21,933 nt of DNA, taken from positions 1-21,933 of the forward strand of contig JAXDJO010000033.1 in NCBI GenBank assembly GCA_034667525.1, read 5' to 3'. The first letter of the stretch is position 1, and every line of letters starts with the position of its first letter. Below are positions 1-7,921 of this stretch, one piece after another. The DNA comes from DATAPE01 sp034667525. Lineage in GTDB: Bacteria > Actinomycetota > CADDZG01 > WHSQ01. The notes below the pieces were generated by a model. It was not told where the DNA came from and made no database searches. It was given only the letters and a program-made list of their open reading frames with translations. The translations under genes and the position numbers were made by a program.

Positions 1-636
1 TTAGAAGTCAAGACCGCGACCAACCCAGACCTTCGAAGGTTGTATGCAGGCTTACTCCGGCACGGAATGAAGTTGCCGGCGGCAGGGACCTATGAATGGC
101 AAGTCAGTCTCAGACCAAACGCGGATGTTCGAAGGCTGGTCAAAGAGCAAAGACAGCTGGCCTTGGGCTTGAGGGCACTGGAGGTGGGGGTCGGCGACTT
201 CGTTATGTACCGACGGCAAGGAGATACCAGACAGGCGCTCGGTGACCTCTTCCCCGAGATCGACGAAGCGTGGGGGTGGGCGCATCCGCAGGGGCCCGCT
301 AAGGTCCACCTCCTTCCGCCCGGGGGTGGTGGCGCTGTCGGGCCCTCGGCAATCAATCCATTCGTGACCGCCTTCCTGTCCCGGATTGCGGAGCGCGACG
401 GACTTGCGAAGCTGATGAGGCCCGGGACAGATCGCCGGCATGTATTCATTTGGCTGGAGTCAACCTTGCTTGTCGAGTGGATGAGTTTTTGCGAGAACCA
501 ACTTCCACCGGACAAACCCAATTTGCCCGAACAAGTGACAGACGTCTGGCTGGCTGGGTACTGCCGCGGGAACGAGATTCAGGCGTGGTATCTGCCGGCC
601 AATGAAGGATGGCGCTCCGTGAGCGGTGCATTCTAG
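1..636 (+). CDS. Partial hypothetical protein (5' end outside window)
   Basis: The reading frame is open from the first base of the window, so the start lies upstream. A TTG at position 40 could act as a start but has no convincing ribosome site. The visible part is about 211 residues. The first residues include Glu-Val-Lys (E2-V3-K4), which resembles the E-x-K half of a PD-(D/E)XK nuclease motif; this is suggestive only, because the preceding acidic strand is missing. The C-terminal half has a hydrophobic strand with aromatic residues (HVFIWLES), then a proline-rich loop and a VTDVWLAG strand. No family is recognised with confidence. It lies at the right end of the element left of the first att site, oriented toward that site. 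The gene is probably real because the frame is long and its composition looks coding; the function is unknown. Confidence 0.55.
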   Translation, partial: LEVKTATNPDLRRLYAGLLRHGMKLPAAGTYEWQVSLRPNADVRRLVKEQRQLALGLRALEVGVGDFVMYRRQGDTRQALGDLFPEIDEAWGWAHPQGPAKVHLLPPGGGGAVGPSAINPFVTAFLSRIAERDGLAKLMRPGTDRRHVFIWLESTLLVEWMSFCENQLPPDKPNLPEQVTDVWLAGYCRGNEIQAWYLPANEGWRSVSGAF

Positions 637-687
637 TGACTAGCTCTCGAGCCAGAGGTCAGAACAGCCTTAAGTGTGTGTGAGCCC

Positions 688-707
688 TGGTCCACATTTG
701 GTCCACA
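688..707 (+). repeat. Arm-type direct repeat left of att copy 1
   Basis: Two copies of TGGTCCACA are separated by TT (11-bp period). They lie about 110 bp before the 44-bp tRNA-Gly repeat. A near-identical block occurs at 934-953 and a degenerate one at 14792-14810. Short phased repeats on both sides of an att core are typical of arm-binding sites for the N-terminal domain of tyrosine integrases; that role is inferred. Confidence 0.55.
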
Positions 708-816
708 ACGCTCCTGATTATTGGTGAGTTTCCATGACTCTCAATGACATCGAAAAGCGGTGTTGACCAGCGCAGATTGCGAATATGCCCAGGTCACGGG
801 ATTGCGTTCCAGAACC

Positions 817-860
817 TTGCCAAGGTGAGGGTCGCCAGTTCGAATCTGGTCGCCCGCTCG
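817..860 (+). repeat. att copy 1: 3' part of tRNA-Gly(GCC)
   Basis: This is a 44-bp stretch beginning TTGCCAAGGTGAGGGTCGCC and ending in GGTCGCCCGCTCG. It contains the anticodon loop (TT-GCC-AA), the 3' anticodon strand, the T arm (GCCAG-TTCGAAT-CTGGT) and the 3' acceptor strand CGCCCGC of a tRNA-Gly. No D arm or 5' acceptor strand (GCGGGCG expected) precedes it, so it is not a functional tRNA here. The same 44 bp recur at 8627 and 14923. It is interpreted as attR of the element on the left and attL of the 7.8-kb unit. Confidence 0.85.
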
Positions 861-933
861 AAGCAAAGTGCAGGTCAGCCCCCGCTTTCCTGCTCGCCGA
901 CGAGATCCCCCCGAAGAGCCGAGAAATGGCTCC

Positions 934-953
934 TGGTCCACATTTGGTCGACA
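934..953 (+). repeat. Arm-type direct repeat right of att copy 1
   Basis: TGGTCCACATTTGGTCGACA matches the block at 688-707 in 19 of 20 positions and has the same orientation. It starts 74 bp after the att core. Together the two blocks bracket att copy 1, as arm sites bracket an integrase core site. Confidence 0.5.
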
Positions 954-959
954 TCACTA

Positions 960-1230
960 ATTCTGAACTGACGGAGACGCGGCTCAGCGAGGTTGAGGGA
1001 TGGGGGAGGGCCGTCATCGACGAGCTAATCAGCCAACTCCACTCCCTTGACCCGCAGCAGGCGGCCAAGTTTGCTGGTTCCTTGCCTTTCAGTTCACCCG
1101 GGGCATGGCGGGGAGGGAACCTGACTTACGGCTCAAGAAACTATCTAGCCTAGGCTCAGTGGATCGAGAAGCGGTGTTCGGTGATTTCATGCTCTACCAG
1201 CAGAACCCCGATGATTCCTACCTGTTCTAG
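960..1230 (+). pseudogene. Frameshifted C-terminal fragment resembling DUF4238
   Basis: Two adjacent frames make one sensible protein tail. The first frame (about 965-1080) reads VEGWGRAVIDELIS then LDPQQAAKFAG. The second frame (about 1079-1227) continues FLAFQFTRGMAG, then DFMLYQQNPDDSYLF and a TAG at 1228. The helix followed by F-x-A-x-Q-x-x-R resembles the middle of DUF4238 proteins, whose function is not established. The N-terminal part of that family is missing. The gene lies just inside the left end of unit 1 and has no start codon of its own. Family assignment is tentative; the joining of the two frames is a direct reading with one frameshift near 1080. Confidence 0.35.
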
Positions 1231-1317
1231 GCCTCGGCTTCCAAAACTACTTTCGAGGTTTATGCCAAGTGAGTGAGTAGCTCAGTCGGTTCGCTCGTCG
1301 GCGGTTACGGACGCTTA

Positions 1318-2445
1318 TTAATGTGGAACTGGGATTAAGCTTTGTGAAGCGATCAACTCCTCTTCATGGCGATCTCTGATCGCGAGCACTTGGGGCATCA
1401 ACTCCCAGAACAGCGCCAATAGGTCGGGGTCGAAGTGACACCCGCTATCTTTCTTCATCATGTCTGCAGCTTCAGACAACGGAAAGGCTGCTCGGTAAAC
1501 TCGATCCGTCGTCAGAGCATCGAAAACATCTGCTATCGCGGCGATCCGTCCTGATAAGGGGATCGACTCACCGGCCAGACCGTCTGGATAACCTGTTCCA
1601 TCAAGCTTCTCGTGATGGGTTAGGGCGATCTCAGCCGCGAGCTCGAGTAGAGGGGACTCGGAGCCGCGCAACATGCGATGACCGATCGCGGCGTGCGTCT
1701 CCATCACCGAGCGCTCTTCAGCGGACAACGGCCCTGGTTTGAGAAGGATCTGGTCAGGGATGGCGATCTTGCCCAGATCATGCAGTGACCCGGCCTCACG
1801 AATGAATTCTGTAAATTCGTTATCTACTCCAACGGCACGCGCCAAGATCTCGCAATAGCGACTCATCCGCATGACGTGGCGTCCGGTATCTTCGTCTCTG
1901 AATTCACCGGCGATGGCGAGACGCTTGATGGTCTCCGTACGTGCTGCCCGGACACCCTTCTCAGCAAGCTGAAGTCTGGTCAAAGCCTGCGACAGATCCT
2001 TCGTGCGAAGCTCCACCTTTGCCTCAAGCTGTTCTCTGTAAGACCGATTCTCTAGTTCCAGAGATTGACGCCGGAGTGCGTTCTTGACGCCAATCAGGAC
2101 CTCGTTGGGATGGAACGGTTTGATGATGTAGCCGTAGGCTCCTAGAGAAAGAGCTTTTTCTGCCAGCCTCTCGTCGTTAGCGCCGGAGATCACCAGCGTT
2201 GCGATGTCCGGATGGCTTTGATGTACGTAGCTCAGAAGGTCAATACCGGATGTCCCTGACATGACTATGTCAGTCAGTATCAGGTCAACGTTTTCAGTCT
2301 CCAAGAGCTTAGAGGCGCGCTCGGTGGAAGAGGCGACCTTTATATTTCGATAACCACCGCGTTTGAGGATTCGGATCAGTAGGTCTTGGATCAGCTCCTC
2401 ATCATCGACCACGAGTATCGAGGCAGTGGTTGGTTCCATCGTCAT
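1318..2445 (-). CDS. Response regulator with HD-GYP c-di-GMP phosphodiesterase domain (RpfG-like)
   Basis: A 375-aa protein. The receiver domain covers residues 9-125, with acidic pair D14/D15, phospho-acceptor D59 (LILTD), S87 and K109 (IIKPF). A coiled linker (about 128-168) leads to an HD-GYP domain (about 170-350), with H222-D223 (LHDLGK), the HHEKLDGTGYPDGL motif at 277-290 and the following IADVFDAL. Proteins with this architecture hydrolyse c-di-GMP when the receiver is phosphorylated. All key metal-binding and GYP residues are present, so it should be active. The ATG overlaps the TGA of the upstream hybrid kinase (ATGA, 4 bp), indicating translational coupling and a shared phosphorelay. 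It is the last gene of this minus-strand operon. Function is well supported by motifs; the specific signal is unknown. Confidence 0.93.
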   Translation of the reverse strand: MTMEPTTASILVVDDEELIQDLLIRILKRGGYRNIKVASSTERASKLLETENVDLILTDIVMSGTSGIDLLSYVHQSHPDIATLVISGANDERLAEKALSLGAYGYIIKPFHPNEVLIGVKNALRRQSLELENRSYREQLEAKVELRTKDLSQALTRLQLAEKGVRAARTETIKRLAIAGEFRDEDTGRHVMRMSRYCEILARAVGVDNEFTEFIREAGSLHDLGKIAIPDQILLKPGPLSAEERSVMETHAAIGHRMLRGSESPLLELAAEIALTHHEKLDGTGYPDGLAGESIPLSGRIAAIADVFDALTTDRVYRAAFPLSEAADMMKKDSGCHFDPDLLALFWELMPQVLAIRDRHEEELIASQSLIPVPH

Positions 2446-5270
2446 CCCGAAGGCTCAAGAACGGGCGCAACTAGCTCTTGGTCTGAATTCAAGGCCTCGC
2501 GCACTCTGGCCAACAGCTGCTCGGAATGGAATGGTTTGCTGAGCAAGGAATCTCCCACAGCCAAGACTCCCCGTTTAGCGATCAACTCATCGGGGTATCC
2601 GGACATGAACAGCACCTTCATCTCCGGCCGTATCGGGTACGCCAGCTCTCTGAGCTGAGGACCCGACATCTCAGGCATAACAACGTCAGTCAGGAGCAGG
2701 TCGATCTTTCCCGCTCGGGCAGCACAGATGTCGAATCCCTCGGCGCCAGAAGGCACATCGATGACATCAAAGCCTTCACGCCGAAGGATCCTTGCGATGA
2801 GCTCGCGGACAGGATCCTCGTCCTCCACGACCAAGATGGTCGCTGTGTGTTGGGTCGCTTCAACCGGTGCCGAGTCACCATGAGCCCGCACCTCTGCGTC
2901 TGTCATGGGCAGATAGACCTCGAACACCGTTCCGACACCCAGTTTGGAGTCTGCGTAGATTCCACCTTGCGCCCGCTTGGCGATTCCGTAGACCGTCGCA
3001 AGACCGAGGCCGGTCCCTTCTCCGCGTGGCTTCGTTGTGAAGAAAGGCTCGAAGATGTGCTGTAGAACCGCCGGCTCGATCCCGGTTCCTGTGTCCGCAA
3101 CGGTGAGGCACACATAACGACCGGCATGGAGCCCCTGGCGCGCGCCGGACTCAAGAGTTACATCTGTCGTACTGATCGCGATCCTTCCCCCCGTGGGCAT
3201 GGAATCTCGCGCGTTCACTACGAGGTTCAACAAAACCTGCTCGATCTGACCCCGATCCGCCATCGTGAGGGGCAATCTGGCATCGCTCTCGATACTCAAT
3301 GCAATGTCTTCACCCACCGCCCGACCGAGAAGCACCGCCATTCCCTCGATGACTTCCGCGATGTCGATCGCTGTTGGTTGGATGACCTCTTGGCGGGAGA
3401 AGGCTAGTAATTGATGCACCAATTCAGCGCCGCGTTCGCTTGCTTTGACTATCTGCGCTAGGTCCGAATGACCCTCATGCCCCTCGTCGAGGGTTTCCCC
3501 GACGAATTCTGCATAGTTCATTATCACGGCCAAGATGTTGTTGAAGTCGTGGGCGACACCGCCTGCCAGTTGGCCAACCGCCTCCATCTTCTCCGCCTGG
3601 CGCAGGCGGCCTTCAAGCTCCCTAGAGTGACTGATGTCGAGGGTGTGCTTAACTGCCAACCGCGGTTGACCCTCCGCATCATGAGATAGGGCGAGATCAA
3701 CTCGCGCGCTTATCTCGTGGCCATCTCGATGCAGATAGCGCTTTTCAGTGGTGAACTCTGAGAGATCGCCACTTGCCATCTGCGAAAGCGGGCCGACTAG
3801 CGTGCCACGATCATCCGGGTGGGTCACAGACACTGCATCCACTCCCTCAAGCTCTGCTCGCTCGTACCCGAGCATGTCCGCGAAAGCTTGGTTGACCTTG
3901 ATGAATACTCCATCCAGTGTTTCCAGAGCCATCCCTGATGGCCCTGCCTCGAAAGCATGGCTAAGGAGCTCCTCATCTTCTCGCTGGACTCGCTCGGCTT
4001 CTACGCGGGCGGAGATGTCCCGGGAGATGGATTGGAACCTGCCGTCGGGCAAGCGATGAGCACTCGACTCGATCGTGATCATCGATCCGTCCTTGCGAAC
4101 CATCTTGCTCTTGCTTGTCACGGTTGCTCCTGCCCCAGCTGGGACGAACTCGTCAGCCAAGGAATTCATGTGATCAAAGGGACGGAGAGTTCCTACTTTC
4201 ATCGTGAGAAGTTCTTCACGCGAGTAGCCCGTCATATTGCAGGCTTCTCGGTTTACCTCAACGTACCTGTCGTTTTCAACTACGAAGATTGCATCGGAGG
4301 CGTGATCCATCAGATCTCTGATGCGGGCTTCGCTACGACGCAGATTTCGCACCTCTATGTACATACGTCCGATGGCCAAGAGAATCGTCAACCCGCCACC
4401 CAGGATGAATTCGGGCCCAGTAACCCCTCCGCCCCACACAACTTGGTAGGTAAAGATCCCGATGAGGGCCGTAACTGAAGCAAACGCCAATATGGTGTGC
4501 CTGTCTTCATCTCTTCCTTCGGGCACCTTCTGGAGCTTGCGCCTAGCGCTCGGATGGAGCGCGGCTGCCGCCCAAATGACATAGGCGATCAACCATCCCC
4601 CGTCGTACCAGATCCCCGTGTGGTACGTCCCGGTCAAGAGGTCTGCACTATAGAGAGTGTCAGCCACGAGGAGCACAAGGATGGCAATGCCGAGCAGATG
4701 AGTGTCGGTCCGTTGACCCGGACTAACGACAAGAGTGAAAGCTACGCCGAAGAGGACGAGGTCGAGAATTGGATAGAGCAACCCAACGACGTCGCTCAGG
4801 CCTGCGCTGTGAATGTAGGGAAGAATAACGAGCTCCCAAACGATCAGACCCACCGGGATCGCTATAAGTGCCATGTCTATCGCAGATCGGAGTAACGAGG
4901 CTCGTCTTCTGCCGGTAACGTAGATGACCACGCCCGCGATGAGTGGCAGGTAACCCGCCAGGTAGAGCAGGTCAGCGATGGAAGGATAGGGAGCTACCTT
5001 TCCGACGAGCCCGTAGATCGCCCAGATGGTGTCGCCAGCACTCCAGAGGAGGAGGCAGATCCCGAAACATCTCCACGCGTTCCGGCCGCCGCTGATGTTT
5101 CTAGCGGCTAACAGGATGATTATCCCGCAGGTAAGGCTCATCACGGGAAAGAGGCTCGACCGAAGAAGGTCGCTCGGGAGCTGGAAGTAGCCCACGGTAG
5201 CGACCGAGCCGACAAGAATCGTTACGAGCCAGGCACGCTGCGAGCTGAATGAAAGGGTCACCCGCGCCAC
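2442..5270 (-). CDS. Membrane hybrid histidine kinase (TM-PAS-PAS-HisKA-HATPase-REC)
   Basis: A 942-aa protein. The N-terminal part (about 14-303) has roughly eight to nine hydrophobic segments, a sensory membrane domain I cannot name. PAS domain 1 is at about 315-425 and PAS domain 2 at about 435-550. HisKA contains H574 in GGVAHDFNNIL, typical of the HDFNN subgroup. The catalytic ATPase domain (about 675-790) shows N686 (LNLVVNARDS), the G1 box DTGTG, the F box EPFFTTK and the G2 box GTGLGL. A C-terminal receiver (about 810-930) has D862 (LLLTD) and K912. The start is GTG at 5270 with a weak ribosome site, so the exact N-terminus is uncertain; 5271-5487 upstream has no gene I can support. 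It is coupled by ATGA to the HD-GYP regulator, its likely output partner. Confidence 0.93.
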   Translation of the reverse strand: MARVTLSFSSQRAWLVTILVGSVATVGYFQLPSDLLRSSLFPVMSLTCGIIILLAARNISGGRNAWRCFGICLLLWSAGDTIWAIYGLVGKVAPYPSIADLLYLAGYLPLIAGVVIYVTGRRRASLLRSAIDMALIAIPVGLIVWELVILPYIHSAGLSDVVGLLYPILDLVLFGVAFTLVVSPGQRTDTHLLGIAILVLLVADTLYSADLLTGTYHTGIWYDGGWLIAYVIWAAAALHPSARRKLQKVPEGRDEDRHTILAFASVTALIGIFTYQVVWGGGVTGPEFILGGGLTILLAIGRMYIEVRNLRRSEARIRDLMDHASDAIFVVENDRYVEVNREACNMTGYSREELLTMKVGTLRPFDHMNSLADEFVPAGAGATVTSKSKMVRKDGSMITIESSAHRLPDGRFQSISRDISARVEAERVQREDEELLSHAFEAGPSGMALETLDGVFIKVNQAFADMLGYERAELEGVDAVSVTHPDDRGTLVGPLSQMASGDLSEFTTEKRYLHRDGHEISARVDLALSHDAEGQPRLAVKHTLDISHSRELEGRLRQAEKMEAVGQLAGGVAHDFNNILAVIMNYAEFVGETLDEGHEGHSDLAQIVKASERGAELVHQLLAFSRQEVIQPTAIDIAEVIEGMAVLLGRAVGEDIALSIESDARLPLTMADRGQIEQVLLNLVVNARDSMPTGGRIAISTTDVTLESGARQGLHAGRYVCLTVADTGTGIEPAVLQHIFEPFFTTKPRGEGTGLGLATVYGIAKRAQGGIYADSKLGVGTVFEVYLPMTDAEVRAHGDSAPVEATQHTATILVVEDEDPVRELIARILRREGFDVIDVPSGAEGFDICAARAGKIDLLLTDVVMPEMSGPQLRELAYPIRPEMKVLFMSGYPDELIAKRGVLAVGDSLLSKPFHSEQLLARVREALNSDQELVAPVLEPSG

Positions 5271-5487
5271 GCATCCACAGATCCACCTGGTACAAGCGGT
5301 GGGGCGACGGGGTCCGGATCCTCGTCAAAGATCAACACGGAGCGGAGACGGCGGGCGTTTGGAGTCTCTGAAGAACAGGGCAGGGAGATATGGGGTCCAT
5401 ACGCAGCATTCATAAGACATTCATCGGCATCTGCCCCCAATCAGACAAGTCTGGGCCGAGATCAGGCCAATACCCTGGGCCGGTTGC

Positions 5488-5788
5488 GTGGCCGTGTCCC
5501 AAGTTGGGGTTTTCAGCATCCGGGGGAAATCAGCCCGCGATCGGCACGAGAAGGGCGATGAGGTACTGGCAGCGGTCGGGTCAGTGATCGCGACGACGAT
5601 GCGCGCGAGTGACTCGCGGGTCGCATGGAGGGGAAGAATTCATCCTCTTCCTGCCCGACACCGATCGCGATGGCGCCGGCACTGTCGCAGAGAAGCTACG
5701 TCTGGCGATCCCCGTCCGCCCCCCCCTGACCGGACACTTTCTAGCCGTGGTGTCGGCGAGCCCCAGAAACTCCGCAGACCGGGAGTGA
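5488..5788 (+). pseudogene. Decayed diguanylate cyclase (GGDEF) fragment
   Basis: The first frame (5488-5631) reads DRHEKGDEVLAAVGSVI then MRASDSRVAW, the usual approach to a GGDEF active site. The next frame (5633-5788) continues EEFILFLPDTDRDG then AEKLRLAI, the usual sequence after it. Only four bases lie between the TGG (Trp) codon and the GAA-GAA-TTC codons where six (two Gly codons) are expected, so a 2-bp loss breaks the GG[D/E]EF signature itself. The N-terminal part (the D-x-L-T-G-L-x-N-R region) and the last strand-helix are not found. It is a remnant of a GGEEF-type cyclase on the opposite strand to the HD-GYP/kinase operon. It could be an old neighbour of that system; whether it ever worked with it is inference. 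Confidence 0.7.
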
Positions 5789-5849
5789 GATGGCTCCTCA
5801 GACCGTAACTATCTTGTCGAAGTCCCGAAGATTAGCCCCGCGCGGGCGC

Positions 5850-6863
5850 CTATGACGACGCGGGGGCATGTCCGACTTGTCGCCTGAGCATAATCAAGGT
5901 TGTGATACCCAGGAGCAGCACAAGGAGGATTGTGCCGACGGGGTATAGCCATCCGGGGCGGGTAGGAATCGTGATCACAGGTGCGGTTGCCCCAGCCGCC
6001 GGAAAAGTGAGCGTTGCTCGCGCGGTGCGTTCGAGCAACCCGCTGCGCAAGGTAATCCGTGAATCCCAGGGGCCCGCCGGGATCTGATTGTTCAGAGTAA
6101 TCGTGACGGTCTCTGTTTCACCGATTGCTAGGGTAACACCGAGAGTAGCGGGAAAAGGACCGGCACTAAGGCCACCGGGACCGTTCGAGAGCTCGAGTGT
6201 TCCGTTCATGTCGAGCGCACGGCCACCGGTGTTATGCACGCTGGCGAGGACCATGGGCTCACCGTCCTGCGATCGCATGGCAGTGAGCGAGTCGATCGCG
6301 AAGTTTGCGGCGGGCGGTCCACCGGCCCCTACGGAGAGATAAAGACGGATGCCGACACGGCTCACTTGAACGACACCGCGATCATGGCTCGGAGTGGAAC
6401 GCGCCTCTGCCCACACGACGCTGTACTGCTCTCCGGGAGCTGCATCGCTTGGTACGGAGATTGTCACGGTGGCGATCATGTGTCCGCGCGCTGGGACATC
6501 CAATGTGTTGGGAAGGATGGATGTCCAGGTCGATAGGTCGTTAGGTGTGTGTCCTGCTGCCCCGAGGAATGTGCCCCTCGCGATCGCGGCAGCCGCGGGA
6601 TACAGCGCTATTCGCACAGGCGCCTTCGTGCTGTTCGAGATTTCAATCCTGCGATGGATGATGGTTCCAGGGGCGAGATGGTCCACGATGTACAGCTGTG
6701 CTCGAGGATCGTTGCGCATTGCGACGGGAACATCGAGCAGTCGCACTCCGATATCCCTCGCCGCTGCCGTCTGCGAACCCGCGCTGGCTGGTGCAATCAT
6801 CACTGCGATCAGAGCGATAACCATGCACGAGACGTCTAAAACACGGTGCCGGTAACTACACAA
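5850..6863 (-). CDS. DUF916-type WxL-interacting surface protein, C-terminal membrane anchor
   Basis: A 337-aa protein. An N-terminal hydrophobic stretch (about 12-28, ending APASAG) is a likely signal peptide. Residues about 37-175 match the WxL-protein peptidoglycan-binding type (DUF916): DHLAPGT-x-x-HRRIEISN, then VPSDAAPGEQYSVVWAE. A second beta-sandwich region spans about 185-290 (VHNTGGRALDMNG). One membrane helix (about 307-326) is followed by Arg-Arg, so the bulk faces outside. The listed start is a TTG overlapping the WxL-like gene's TAG by 8 bp; an ATG at 6824 (Met14) is an alternative that still leaves a signal peptide. In Firmicutes such proteins partner WxL proteins on the cell wall. 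The adjacent upstream gene fits that pairing. Confidence 0.8.
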   Translation of the reverse strand: MCSYRHRVLDVSCMVIALIAVMIAPASAGSQTAAARDIGVRLLDVPVAMRNDPRAQLYIVDHLAPGTIIHRRIEISNSTKAPVRIALYPAAAAIARGTFLGAAGHTPNDLSTWTSILPNTLDVPARGHMIATVTISVPSDAAPGEQYSVVWAEARSTPSHDRGVVQVSRVGIRLYLSVGAGGPPAANFAIDSLTAMRSQDGEPMVLASVHNTGGRALDMNGTLELSNGPGGLSAGPFPATLGVTLAIGETETVTITLNNQIPAGPWDSRITLRSGLLERTARATLTFPAAGATAPVITIPTRPGWLYPVGTILLVLLLGITTLIMLRRQVGHAPASS

Positions 6864-7389
6864 CGGAGTGCGTGATCGTCGCCGAATAAACGCCGGCGGC
6901 CATACCTCCAGGAACGGTAACGGTGACGGTCGGGTTCCAGGTTGCGGAGTTGTCCCCGGTGATACCGGTCGCAGTGACTGCTGGAGAGACTCCTGTGAGG
7001 TTGCCTGGATCGTTAGCTGTATAGGTCGCGGTGCCCACCTTCGTGATGGTTCCGACGCTATAGCTGACTGCGCTGGCGGCTATCGCCGGCCCGGCTGGCG
7101 GGGTGAACGCAGTTGAGATCACGCTCGCGACCCAGCCGGAGCCAGCGGCAGCGCTCCGAGCATCGTTTACCTGTACTTGACCTAGAGCCCCGCTGATCGT
7201 CCCGCCGTTCACAGTGTTCGATCGCGTTCCCAGGTTCCCAGCGTTAGGGGGGACGGTGATGGACAAGAAACCTCCTTGCACGGTGATCGTCGCCGCGCTG
7301 TCGCCGGCGGCGACCGCGGAGATCGGAAGTGCTATCGCCAGGATGAGCATCATGACGATCGTGGTAAGAAAAAGCGCGCGTGTTCTCAA
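6856..7389 (-). CDS. WxL-like secreted surface protein
   Basis: A 177-aa protein. The signal peptide spans residues 1-28 (cleavage likely after AVAA). The mature protein is Thr/Ser/Gly/Val rich and predicted all-beta. A tryptophan motif GSGWVASV lies at 83-90, and a C-terminal segment SATWNPTVTVTVPGG then GVYSATITHSV covers 148-176. This resembles the two conserved patches of WxL surface domains, although the W-x-L leucine itself is replaced. No LPXTG motif or membrane anchor is present, so attachment would be non-covalent, as for WxL proteins. The start is TTG at 7389 with AGGA five bases upstream; the next in-frame Met (residue 13) would cut into the signal peptide. It is first in a two-gene operon with the DUF916 protein. 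Homology to true WxL is moderate. Confidence 0.75.
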   Translation of the reverse strand: MRTRALFLTTIVMMLILAIALPISAVAAGDSAATITVQGGFLSITVPPNAGNLGTRSNTVNGGTISGALGQVQVNDARSAAAGSGWVASVISTAFTPPAGPAIAASAVSYSVGTITKVGTATYTANDPGNLTGVSPAVTATGITGDNSATWNPTVTVTVPGGMAAGVYSATITHSVV

Positions 7390-7656
7390 GGTGTCCTACT
7401 TCCGAGGGTGTTAGAGGGCGCACTGCCTGCGCTCTTAGGGGAACTTGCTACTTCCTGCGCTCTCAAGTCGTACCTACTACATCGACATCTCCCATCAAAA
7501 CTAAAGGAAATGTCGGTTGTCGCCCAGGTACACAATCACCCCGCTGGGACCGGATGCTTCCTTTACGGGTCCGAGGAGACAGGCGTGTTGTTGGCCCGCC
7601 TGCTCAGCTCTCTACCCATGTTCGCGAGGACGAACTCCACATGTCTGCACCAGTCG

Positions 7657-7908
7657 TTATTTGTCAGCGACGAATACGACGGGGTGTCGCGTGACCACGA
7701 GTGAGCCTTCGAATGCAGGAACCTCTGGGCGAGCACCCGCCAGTGTGCCCGATGCCTCGATGTATGCGGCGACGGTAGCTCGGTCCGGAAATTCAATCGT
7801 GCCGCCAGCGTCGTGAACCTCGACTCTTCTGAAGTGGCGCAGGAGAAGCTGCTTTCCGTTTTCAGCGGTAAACGGGCTCTCGAGTCGCCGGCCAAGGCCT
7901 TTCGTCAC
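7657..7908 (-). pseudogene. C-terminal fragment of a SAM-dependent methyltransferase
   Basis: The reading frame encodes FTAENGKQLLLRHFRRVEV, then GTIEFPDRATVAAYIEASG and a terminal VVFVADK. This is the usual tail of class I small-molecule methyltransferases, after the Rossmann core (F-x-x-E-N-G, then a strand, then a Y-x-x-S-S-like helix). The SAM-binding N-terminal two thirds is absent. Upstream of about 7910 the sequence becomes the IS110 remnant on the other strand, so the gene was cut by insertion or recombination. The formal start GTG at 7908 falls at this junction and is probably not used. The fragment is unlikely to be functional. Confidence 0.6.
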
Positions 7909-7921
7909 CCCGCCGGAAGGC

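Noticed and set aside
817..860. A functional tRNA-Gly gene at any of the three repeats
   Set aside because: The 5' acceptor strand, D arm and 5' anticodon strand are absent before all three copies; only the 3' part is present.
718..1068. Minus-strand ORFs over the att cores containing the peptide GDQIRTGDPHLGK or RPDSNWRPSPWQG (also at 14688-15089)
   Set aside because: These are the well-known false proteins produced by translating the antisense of a tRNA 3' end; the DNA is the tRNA-Gly fragment.
2526..4895. Several plus-strand ORFs of 90-180 residues opposite the histidine kinase gene
   Set aside because: They are antisense shadows of a 942-residue gene with complete, correctly ordered domains.
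7276..7816. Plus-strand ORFs upstream of the IS110 remnant
   Set aside because: They run antisense to the WxL-like gene and methyltransferase tail, have odd composition and no family resemblance.
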